This document shows positions 44,199-56,100 of a DNA stretch of 64,000 bases, in pieces; positions within the stretch are counted from its first letter, which is position 1, and every line of letters begins with the position of its first letter. The stretch is taken from positions 1 to 64,000 of the forward strand of contig JAHRCV010000005.1 in the NCBI GenBank assembly GCA_019083985.1, given 5' to 3'. The notes below the pieces were generated by a model, which searched no databases, was not told the DNA's origin, and worked only from the letters and a program-made list of their open reading frames with translations. Origin of the DNA: Rhizobiales bacterium TNE-4 (GTDB lineage Bacteria > Pseudomonadota > Alphaproteobacteria > Rhizobiales > Beijerinckiaceae). The position numbers and the translations under genes were made by a program.

Positions 44199-47100
44199 TT
44201 ACCAGCCCATCTGGAGACCTGCGGTCCCAGCGAGCGATGTACCACGCGGACCAAAAATGCCGTCAAAACTTCCGAAGAGCCGTAAAAGCTCGGTAATTTT
44301 CAATTGCGCGCCCGAGCGCACAACCAACGCATCACGTTGTTGGGAGGCGCCAAGCACAGTGAATGAATAGCCTGGCGCAGCGACAAAGCCGACGTTTATT
44401 GCACGGGAAGGCGTGAAATCATGCATCCAAGCGAGGCGCACGTAAGGCACCATGACGGAGCCGTCTTTCATCGCGAATTCCGTCTCGAATTGCGCGCCTA
44501 AGAATACGGGAAGCGACGACGCCGAGACAAGATCGAAGTTCAGCGCCGCTGCACCAGGCGCGCCCAAACCTGTTGTGCTGCGCTCACTCTCACGCAATTG
44601 CCAATAGGTCGAGGGCTGGAATGCTGCAAAGGGAACGACGGACATCCATCCAACTCTAATCCGATAACCCATTTCGACATGCGCACCTAAAAGCGCTCCA
44701 TTGAAGCGACCCTTGGCAAATTCCGTGTCGGCCATTACGCCAGAAATCACACGTTGTGTATCCGATTTCTGGATGCCCCCAAACAATGTGCCGGTAGCAT
44801 AGAAATCATCACGCTGCTTCATCGCATAAATTCCAGCAAAGCCGGAATTGACAGTGCCGGTCGTCGCGCGTTGCGGAACGGAGAAGCGGTTCGACGATCC
44901 GCTGACTGCAACACCAAACAAGAGTTCACGATTTTCTTGGATGTCGAGGCCCGCCGAGAGGCCATAACCGCGTTGCGAGAATGTAGCAGATCCAACAGAA
45001 TTATTGCCACCCTGCGTGCCGTAACCCGATGCAGGCGTGGCCCACAACCGCCAGGTACGATCGCCATAGAATGTCGAACGTGTCAGGTCATCGCCGCCCC
45101 CATCGCGGACGAATTTATCCGTGATGCCATTCACATCGATGCCGCTATTCTGGCGCCACAGATTGGCCTGATCGAGTATGGAGACGGCGAACAATCCACC
45201 GGCGGTCAGCGCCACAGTTTGCGTAGAGGCAACACCTTCACCCGAGAGCGTCGATAGCGCACTGCCATAGGCAGCCAAAGTCGGCTGGGCATAAAGTCCA
45301 CTCGATACGGGCGCAAATGCATTTGTTGATCCCGCCGATTGAAGCGAGTTGACCATGGTGGCGACTTGCGTCTGATTCCAGTTCAGACCAGCTGGCACCC
45401 AATTCACGGTTGTTGCGAGATAGAGATTGTAACCATCCGGATCAATCACGGAATAAGATGCGACAGCGGAGGGTGCATAGGCTAGGGCCGGGCGCGTGTT
45501 GGGATCGAGGCCCTGCCCCGTTGCAACAATCAAATTAGTCCACGAACCACTTTTGGCATAATTGGCTTGAATGACACCAATTTGTAGGGTGCCTCCCACA
45601 CTCCCCGTGCCTGAAACGGTGACAGAGTCCGTGGCGCGGAGTTTTTGATCGAGTGTAATATCCATCGTGCCAGCGCCACTCTGCACGAACGATCCTTCAA
45701 GGCGGGCAGCCATCAGGCTGACAGCGCCACCAGGTGCAAAGAGCCCTTGATTGTTCAACAGCCCCGCGCCGCCGAGATCGGTCATAGGACCAGCATAATA
45801 GCTAGCACCAACTTCGTTGTTGAAGGTGCTTGTTCCCGTACCGAGCAAGACATTCCCAATGATCATGCCATTGTTGGTAATGGTTTCGTTGCCAGTCGTA
45901 CCAGTGATGGCTGTTCCTGCGAGACCATCAGTCGAGGAGATCGTCCCATTATTGATGAGCGCATTGGTAGATCCTGCGCGGAAGGCGACGGCGCCCACAT
46001 TGAGTCCACCGATGAGAACAGAGGATGCGCCTGTCGTGATGGTGATCGATCCATTGCTGGTCGCCCCTTCCGACTGCGCGAGAATGGCCGAAGCATTGTT
46101 ACCAAACGCAGCCACTGTGCCATTGACCAAGATCGAAACATTGCCCGCAATGCCGGTTCCATTTGCGACAACCGGCGTTGCCAAGCCATTCACGCTCGCC
46201 AAACCGCCGCCGCCACCAATCGATTGTGCAACGATGGCATGCGCGTTTGCTCCGGTCGTTATCACCGAACCATCAACACGCACCGAGACCGCGCCGCCAT
46301 CGCCAGTGCCACCGAGTGTCGTGCCAAGCGAGCCGCTGGTGGTATTGGCGGCCAACACCGCGCCGCCGCCACCGCCAATCGATTGTGCGAGAATGCCGAA
46401 AGCTGAAATGCCGCTGGTTTGGATGGTGCCCGTTTTCGTCACACTAACAGTGCCGCCATCCCCGACATCGCTGGATCCTGTCCCGAATTGCGCGGCGCCC
46501 GATCCAATGGCTAAACCGCCACCGCCGCCAATACTCTGCGCAACCAGCCCGATTGCCGAGAAACCTGACGTCGTGACATTAGCTGCGCTTATCACGGAAA
46601 CAGCGCCGCCCGCGCCACCCGCAGATCCGCCGAGCGTGACGTCTCCTGCTTGGCCGCCCACGAACCCACCACCGCCACCGATCGATTGTGCGAACATGCC
46701 AAACGAGCCAGCGCCTGTCGTTGCAACACTTCCCGCTGATGTAATGCCAACGGCTCCGCCCGTCGACAAAAGTGCCGATGTAGCACCAAGCGTCACTTGA
46801 CCGCTCGAACTGAACGCGACCCCGCCGCCACCGCCCACGCTTTGAGCAAACACGCCGGACGCATTTGAACCCGTCGTGTTAATTGCGCCGAACGTCCGAA
46901 GGGTGACATCGCCACCTGTCGCTGTACCCAGAAGAGTGCCGCCTGCTTCAACATTGAGCGAGAGGCCGGGGACGAAACCACCGCCGCCACCCAATGATTG
47001 GGCGAACAAGCCGAATGCGTAATCGCCTTGCGTATGCAACGCGCCTACATTTTCGCTGTTGACCGTCCCACCATCGCTGATGGCCCAATTACTTGCGCCA

Positions 47101-50100
47101 AAGAATGTATTGCCGCCTGTGGTGCCTGCAACGCCACCGCCGCCACCAACCGATTGGCTGAACATCGCACTCGCGCCAAATCCACTCGTTGAGAGCGTTG
47201 CCGTGTTCACTGCTGTTACGGAGTTGCCAATGCTCGTGCCAACGCCCGATCCGCCCAAAGTGATGTCGGCTGGCGGATCGGCTGCGAAACCACCGCCGCC
47301 GCCGACCGATTGTGCAAACAGTGCAAATGAATCCGCACCCAAGGTTAGCACCGGCGCAGTATTGCCCACGACAATGTCACCCCCCGATGCATCGCCGGAA
47401 CTTGCACCGCCGAAAATAATTGACGACAGCGCTGTTCCTGCAGAACCGCCGCCGCCACCGACAGATTGCGCAAAAATGCCGCTGGACGTTGCGCCCTCCG
47501 TCAAAAGCGCATCAGAGTTGGTTACAACCACGGAGCCGCCGCGATTTTCGCCAAACCAATTACCACCGAATGACAGACTACCGCCGACATTGCCCACGCG
47601 ACCGCCACCGCCACCGATGCTTTGAATAAAGATAGCAGTTGATCCGACGCCAGAAGTCATAATCGGTGCAGCGTTGGCATAGCGAAGATTACCGCCGCTA
47701 AGCGCCGATGGCGTTGATGTCGGGCTGGGACCGGTCGTCATAGCGCCCATCGTCACATCGCCGGAAACATTGCCAACATGGCCGCCGCCGCCGCCCACAC
47801 TTTGGTGCATGATTGCGCCGGAATTCGCACCATAAGTGCGGATGGAACCGCGATTGATGATGTCTGTCGTTCCACCTGAACCTGACGGCGCTGTGGCGAG
47901 AAATGTGCCGCCAAGAACCACATTGCCGAAGCCGCTGCCTGCAATGCCGCCGCCGCCACCGATCGATTGCATCACATAAGCGGGCGAATCCGCGCCATAC
48001 GTAACGATCGTTCCATCATTGACGATAAGGACATTGCCTGAACTGCCGCCAGCGCCACCCGATGCACCAAACGATGCATCGCCCGAACCGCTCCCGCCGC
48101 GTCCGCCGCCGCCACCAACCGATTGCGCGAAGATGCCAATCGAGTTGCGCCCAACCGTTTCAATACGCCCGGTATTGACGATGTTCACATCAACGGCATT
48201 GCCACCTGTGCCACCGGTGCCGCCGAGCGCCATGGCGCCCACCACATCGCCGCCAGAACCACCACCGCCGCCGACTGATTGCGCAAAGATACCGTCAGAC
48301 AAAGCACCCGATGAATAAATGACGCCGAAGTTTCGGACAGTGACAGCATCGGCATTGCCACCTGATCCACCTTGTCCGCCGAGCGCTAAACTTGCGGAGG
48401 AAACGCCGCCAAAACCACCGCCGCCGCCGACCGATTGTGCGTATATCCCAACCGACGAGAGACCTGATGTGACAATCACACCCGCATTGCGCACGGTGAC
48501 AGCAAGACCATTGCCGCCGCTCCCGCCAGAACCGCCGAGGCTGGCTGCAATTGTTCCGCTCGCAATCTCATCCGCGGCCACGATAGCACCTGCACCGCCG
48601 CCACCGCCCACCGACTGCGCAAAAATTCCAATCGCGTTACGGCCAACAGTCGCGATTATACCTGCATTCGTCACATCGACGATAGCACCATTACCGCCTG
48701 TTCCGCCTGCGCCTCCTAATGTGAATTGTCCACTTTGCGACGAGGTTCCTAAACTGCCTGTCGCAATGCCGGCAAAGCCGCCACCGCCGCCGACGGCCTG
48801 CGCGAGAATGCCGATAGCATTATGACCTCTGGTGGACATAACGCCGGCATTGGTGACAGTGACCTTATCGGCGTTGCCGCCGGCGGCAGCCTGTGTGCCC
48901 AAATTGATTGTAAGGTTCGAACCCGCATTCACGCTGCTTTCAGCAACGGTTGCGCCAGAATAGCCGCCGCCACCTCCAACCGATTGAGCGACAATCCCCG
49001 TAGCGCCATGACCGATCGTGACCATCCTGCCGGTATTGTTGACATCGACTGTGCTCGCCGATCCGCCTGCACCACCTGAGGCGCCGAGTGCTGCACTGAT
49101 CGTCGCTGTTCCCGTTGCCGTTGATTGCGAAACAACTGCACCTGAAACACCGCCGCCGCCGCCCACCGATTGCGCCAAGATCCCGACGGCGTCCGTGCCG
49201 ATCTGTGTCATGTCGCCGGTATTCGTTACGCTGACTACACCGCCTGCACCACCGCTACCACCGGAGCCACCCAAGCCCGCCGTAATCGTGTAGGTCGCTG
49301 CGCCACTCGTCAGTGCAGAGGATGATCCGCCTTCACCGCCGCCGCCACCGACCGATTGCGCAAAAATCCCACGCGCACTGTCACCCGCCGTCGAAATCGT
49401 TCCGCGGTTGACAACGGCCACATCGCCGCCAGCACCGCCCGATGTGCCCGCACCACCGAGCGTGAACACGGCGGATGCATTTCCACTTGCGCCGACCGAG
49501 CCTTGGCTCACCCCGCCCGATCCGCCGCCGCCGCCGACCGATTGCGCAAAAATCCCCATCGCACGCGATCCAGTAGCCGAGAGATTTCCGCCTAAGCCAA
49601 CATTGACGCTGACAGCAGCGCCGTCGCCTGCAACGCCACCCGTACCACCGAGAGATAGGCTGAAGACCTGTTGTGCAGACGCGACATGCGTATTCGACGC
49701 GCCACCATTGCCACCACCACCACCGATGGATTGCGCAAGAATCGCCGTGGCACCTGCGCCGATACTGGTGACATCTCCCGTCACACGCACTTGGACCTGA
49801 CCCGCATTCTGGCCCGTACCGCCAGAACCACCCAATCCCATCGCAAATTGATAGTCTGCGCCTGTTGCTGTGCCACTTGTTGTAGCGCCGCCATTGCCGC
49901 CACCACCGCCAACCGATTGTGCAAAAATCCCGGTCGAGAGTGCGCCACGCGTGGTCATCGCACCGGCAAAATCTACCTCAACCTCACCGCCGGTCCCACC
50001 AGCGCCCGCCGAACCGCCAAGCGAGAACGCGCCGGCATAGGCACCAGTACCAGCGCTACTTGTCGTCGCGCCGCCATTGCCACCACCGCCGCCGATCGAT

Positions 50101-53100
50101 TGGGCCAGAATGCCCATCGATTGGGCGCCATTCGTCGTGATGGTGCCAATACTTGTTACGCCGACGCGTTCGCCATCGCCGCCAGCTGCGCCTGCACCAC
50201 CCAACGCCGCTGCAAATGCGACCCCGTTTTGTCCGGACGCACCAGCTGATCCTGATGCGGCATTGGCTGTCGGTGTACCAGAGCCCGTCCCGGTTGCCTC
50301 CGTCGCCGTGCTCGCCCCACCATTGCCGCCGCCGCCGCCAATCGATTGCGCCATGATCGCGGTCGAGTGAGCGCCAATTGTAGCAATCGTGCCCCCGGTA
50401 TAAACTTCAACAACGTCGCCACTCCCGCCGCTTAAACCCGAACCACCGAGCGTAAAGGCAAATGACGCAGATTGCGCTTGGCTCGAACTTGAGAGGGACG
50501 ACCCGCCATTGCCGCCACCGCCACCGATCGATTGTGCCAGAATTCCGTAGGAATGTGCGCCCCGTGCATCGATCGTGGAGTTGCGTGCGGCAAGTGAGTA
50601 ATTCGCTGTAACGGTTACCGACGCACCGTCGCCGCCCGCGGCACCAAAGCCACCAAGCGAAAATGCCGTGGAGATTTTCGATGCGTCGCTATTGACCGAT
50701 GATGCGCCACCATTGCCGCCACCACCGCCAACTGATTGCGCAAAAATGCCGGCCGATGAAGCGGACGGATCAGACGATACTTGCAAATTGCCAGCAGCAT
50801 CGACTTTACGGCCAACATAGATTGAGCCTGTTTGGGTGACAGTGACGACATTACCAGACGTGCCTGCACCGCCTTCGCCACCCAACGACAAACCGATCGA
50901 TGCCCCACTATCGCCAGCGGCCTGCGTCCCCGATGATGTACCGCCCGCTTGCCCCGCACCGGCGCTACTGCCGCTGCTAACATTGGTGCCACTTGTGAAA
51001 GTGCCAGCGTATGCACTCGACTGCGAATTCGTCGATGTTGATGCTGCCACTGTCGCCGATGAAACCGAAGCGCCACCATTGCCGCCGCCACCGCCCACCG
51101 ATTGCGCAAAGATACCGGAGGATTGCGCACCATCGGTCACGATGGTGCCCGTGTTGGTCACAGTCACCGTTCCTGTTTGGCCTGCGCTTGCTCCTGAACC
51201 GCCAAGGCCGAACGCAAGAGCGATAGTTCCACCGCTTGTTGCGTTGCTCGCAGATGAGCCGCCATTGCCACCGCCGCCCGAAACCGATTGCGCGAAAATG
51301 CCCGCCGACTGCGCCCCATCTGTGATGATCGCTGCGCCCGTGCCCGTGACTGTCACCGCTTCGGCTGATCCGCCCGTGCCGCCGCTGCCGCCAAGACTGA
51401 AGGAGCCGCCAAACTTCGATGCATCACCATTGCTCTGGCTTGCACCCCCATTGCCGCCGCCGCCACCAATCGATTGTGCAAAAATGCCCGCTGCCTGGTC
51501 GCCGCGTGTCCGAATGGAAGCGCTGCTTGTGATTTGGACCGTTCCGGCATCGCCGCCTTGACCACCCGCACCGCCGATGGAGAACCCAGCAGCAAGGCCG
51601 CTATCAGTCGCCCCTGACGATGATGTTGCGGAAGATGATGTTCCCGCACTCGTCGAATTAGTGCCTGTCGCTTGTCCAGCACCGGTTTGCGCCGTCATGC
51701 CTCCGGAGGACGAAGACGCCGTCGATGCTGTCGAAGCACTCGTCGATGCGCCACCATTGCCGCCACCACCGCCAACCGATTGCGCGAAAATTCCTGCCGA
51801 TTGCGCGCCATTTGTACTGATTAATCCGCCGGTATTCACAATGACGTTTTCACCATTGCCGCCGCCTGCCCCAAAACCACCCAAACCAAACGCCAATGAG
51901 AGTGAACCTGTGCTCGTGGCGCTGCTATTGGAGGAACCACCATTGCCGCCGCCGCCGCCAACCGATTGCGCGAAAATGCCGGGCGAGTTTCCGCCGATCG
52001 TACCGATCGTTGCCAGCGATGGGTGAGCCCCAACATTGGCGTTGACTGTAACTGTACCAGCGTGCGCACCACTCCCGCCAAAACCACCGAGTGAGAAAGC
52101 GCCCGATATCTTTGAAGAATCACTGTTCAGCGTTGACGCACCACCATTGCCGCCGCCGCCGCCAATCGACTGCGCGAAAATGGCAGCAGAATTGTCGGCA
52201 CCAGACGTCATCGTCGTCACGGTGCTACCACTGATGGTGTAACCCGCCAGGACGCTTCCATCTTGCGTCACGGAAACATTACCGGACGTGCCACCCGATG
52301 CAGCCATGCCGCCCATGCTAAAGCCAACAGCAATGCCGCTATCGGCCCCCGCTTGACTGGCGCCCGTCGATTGACCGCCGCTCGTTGTCGTTCCAGCCGC
52401 CGCACTATTGGATGAGGACGATGCAGTTGTTCCATCGACAGCGCCGGTTTGTGCGCCGCTGCGTGTCGAGCCCGTTGGCGCCGTTGCTGTCGACGCCGTC
52501 GAGGAAGCCCCGCCATTGCCCCCGCCGCCACCGACAGATTGCGCAAAGACACCATAGGCCTGCTGACCACCGGTCACGATCAGTCCGGTGCTCCCAACCG
52601 TCACTCCGCCTGCAATACCGCCGGTGCCGCCGAAACCGCCCATACCAAAACTAAGAGCGACTGGGCCACCTGATTGCGAATTGCTTGATGCCGTGCCGCC
52701 ATTGCCGCCACCGCCGCCAACCGACTGTGCAACGATGCCAGACGATTGATTGCCTTGCGTGGTGATTTGCGCATTGCTGGTGACGGTCACGAGAGCCGAT
52801 CCGCCGCCCGTTCCGCTCATGCCGCCAAGACTGAACGATCCACCAAACTTGGCACCATCGCCTTTCGATTGGCTCGATCCGCCAGTACCACCACCGCCGC
52901 CAATCGATTGCGCAACAATGCCCGACGATAGATCGCCGAGCGTTGAAATTTTTGCCGCTAAGGTTTGACCGACTTCGACGGTGACCGCAGCGCCCGTTCC
53001 ACCATCGGCACCGAAACCGCCAATGCTCAGCCCTGCTGCAATACCGCCAGACGATGACGCTGTACCAGAGGGCTTCGCTGTTGTGCCATCGCTTCCCGCC

Positions 53101-56100
53101 GATGATGCGCTGCTGGTCGAAGCTGTACCAGAGGTGCTGCCTGATCCCGATTTTGCGACTACACCGCCCGCTGATGATGACGCTGCCGATTGGGTGGCTG
53201 AACTTGATGATGCGCCCCCATTGCCACCGCCGCCGCCAATCGACTGTGCCAAGATACCTGCTGATTGCGCACCATTGGTTGCAATCCCACCACCGGCATA
53301 GACATCTACAGTGTTGCCATTGCCGCCACCTGCACCAAAACCGCCAAGACCAAAACCAAGCGAAAATGAGCCAGTGCCACTGCTGTTGCTGTTGGCATGG
53401 CCGCCATTGCCGCCACCACCGCCAATCGATTGCGCAACAATCCCGGCCGCTTGCGCACCTTGCGTTGTTATAGCTGTCGTCGTCGGCGAAGCATTTTCAT
53501 TCGCAGACACAACAACGGTTTGACCAACGCCACCGCCGCCGCCAAACCCACCGATGCTCAGTGAGGCCGACATTTTGCCCGACGCCACATTAGAGTCGGA
53601 ATTACCACCATTACCGCCGCCGCCGCCAAGCGATTGTGCAAAAATGCCGTAAGAAAGATCACCCAACGCTGCGATGGAGCCTGTCTGCGTCACTTGGACC
53701 GTGCTGCCATTTCCCGCGGCAGAGCCGCTGCCGCCCAACGTCAGAGCAAATGAATTTTGAGCTGAACTAGAAAAAATCTGCGGCGCGAAACTCCGCGCTT
53801 GACCACCATTGCCACCACCGCCGCCTACCGATTGAGCTAGAATGCCAGCAGAATTCACCTGCGCGGTTGAAATAGAACCGACATTTTGCACGGTGACAGT
53901 CGATGCTGACATGCCACCGCCGCCTGATCCGCCCAGCGTGATGCTACCGGACGATGTCTCGCTCGTGCCCAGTGTGCCCGACAATGCAAAGCCGCCATTG
54001 CCGCCATTGCCGCCAATCGATTGCGCAAGTATGCCGCCTGCATTCAGCCCCGCAGTCGCAATCGATCCGCTGGAGTTAACCGTCACCGCCCCTGTGGAGC
54101 CGCCGCCGCCACCACTCCCGCCGAGAGTGAGTGTGCCAGCCAGTTTGGAACTGGCCGCGCCAGCAGCGCTAAAACCACCATTACCGCCAGAACCGCCAAG
54201 CGATTGCGCAATAATGCCGGTTGAGCTGTCTCCCGATGTGGTGATCGAGCCATTGTTGAGAACACCAACAGGGCCTGCGCTGCCACCTGCGCCGCCTGTG
54301 CCGCCAATCGCGATTGTCGCAGCACCATCTTGCGCCGCGCTTCCGCCGACTGTGAAACCGCCATTGCCACCCGTGCCGCCGATGGCTTGCGCGAGAATAC
54401 CAACCGATTGTGTGCCTTGCGTCACAATTCCTGTCGAAGCGCCCAACGTACCAAATTGTGTACAAGCACTGGCGGATGCAACGCCATTCGCCACGCACAC
54501 ACCCAAGGCCGTACCGCCCGCACCACCGCCGCCACCGATGGTGACATTCGCTGCACCAGAATTGGCGAATGCGGCACCGACACTCATTCCGCCCTGTCCG
54601 CCCGAGCCACCAAGCGATTGCGCAATGATACCCGCCGATTGACGACCTTGCGTGGTCAGAACACCTTCGCTGGCAACCGTAACAAAACCACCGGTCTGGC
54701 CATTCCCTGCGCCACCCGCGACCGAAACATTGACGCCAGCATTGCCGCTCAGTGCGCCGCCGATGGCGTAGCCACCATTCCCGCCATTGCCTGAAATCGA
54801 CTGCGCCAAGACCGCAGCACCATTGTCGCCGCTTGTCGTGATGGCGCCATTGTTCAGAACGCCAACGGTTCCTGCCGTTCCACCATCTCCGCCGGCACCT
54901 GCAATTCCGACACTGGCAGCACCCGTGCTCGCAACAGATGCAGCAATCGTCATACCGCCATTGCCGCCACCGCCACCAAGCGATTGCGCGATGATGCCGG
55001 CCCCCGTGGTACTCAATTGCGCATTGCTGCGCGATGTGAGCGCAGTGCAATTGATGTCGGTCGTACCGCCATTGGCGACACAGACTTGACCCGCCGTTCC
55101 ACCATCGCCCGCAACGCCGCCAACAGTGACGGTTCCACCGGCCGTGTCGGACAGAGACCCGCCGATCGTGAAGCCGCCATTGCCGCCTGCGCCGCCCATC
55201 GATTGCGCGATGATACCGCTTGAACCTGAGCCGGTTGTTGTGATGTTGCCTGACGATTGAACGGCCACAAGACCCGATGTTGCGCCGCTGCCGCCGCCGC
55301 CGCCCACTTGGATCGCCGCCGATGCTGTAGAGCTGGCACCTAGACCCGCTGAGAACCCACCATTACCGCCATCGCCTGCAATCGATTGCGCGACAATGCC
55401 ACTCGATTGCGCGCCACTCGTTGTGAGATTGCTGGCGTTGGACAACGAGACGCCGAACGCTTGCCCGCCCGCCATGCCACCAGCACCGACGCCAATCGAT
55501 GCCGCCGCAGTGCCACCGATGGCGGCGGTTGCTGCAAATCCGCCATTGCCGCCATGCCCACCAATCGCTTGCGCCACAAGCGCACTGGATTGATCGCCAG
55601 CGGTGATGACACTGCCTGTGTTGTTGATGAGGCCTGTATAGCCCAAACCGAAAAGGCCTGTCACGAATGTTGCTGATCGTCCCGCCGTGCCGCCCGTTCC
55701 GCCTCGACCGCCAACGCCAATGCCGACTGCGCCCGTCAATCCAATAGTGCCGATGATGGCGAAACCGCCACTCCCACCCGAGCCGCCAATCGATTGCGCA
55801 AGAACACCATTTGCATTCGCGCCGTTGGTGGAAATCACAGCACTGTTGGTGACGGTTGCAGTTCCCGATGTACCACCCGATCCCGCCACGCCGCCTATTG
55901 CGAACCCAGCCGACACGTCACTCCCGCCGCCGGTGATCGCAAATGCGCCATTACCACCCGAGCCACCGATCGATTGTGCTGAAACGCCTTGAGCCGCATC
56001 ACCTATCGTGGTGATGGAACCGGCGGATGTGACGCTCGCCGTTCTCGACGAGCCACCATTCCCGCCTAATCCGCCCAGATTGCCTGACAAAGAAACAGCA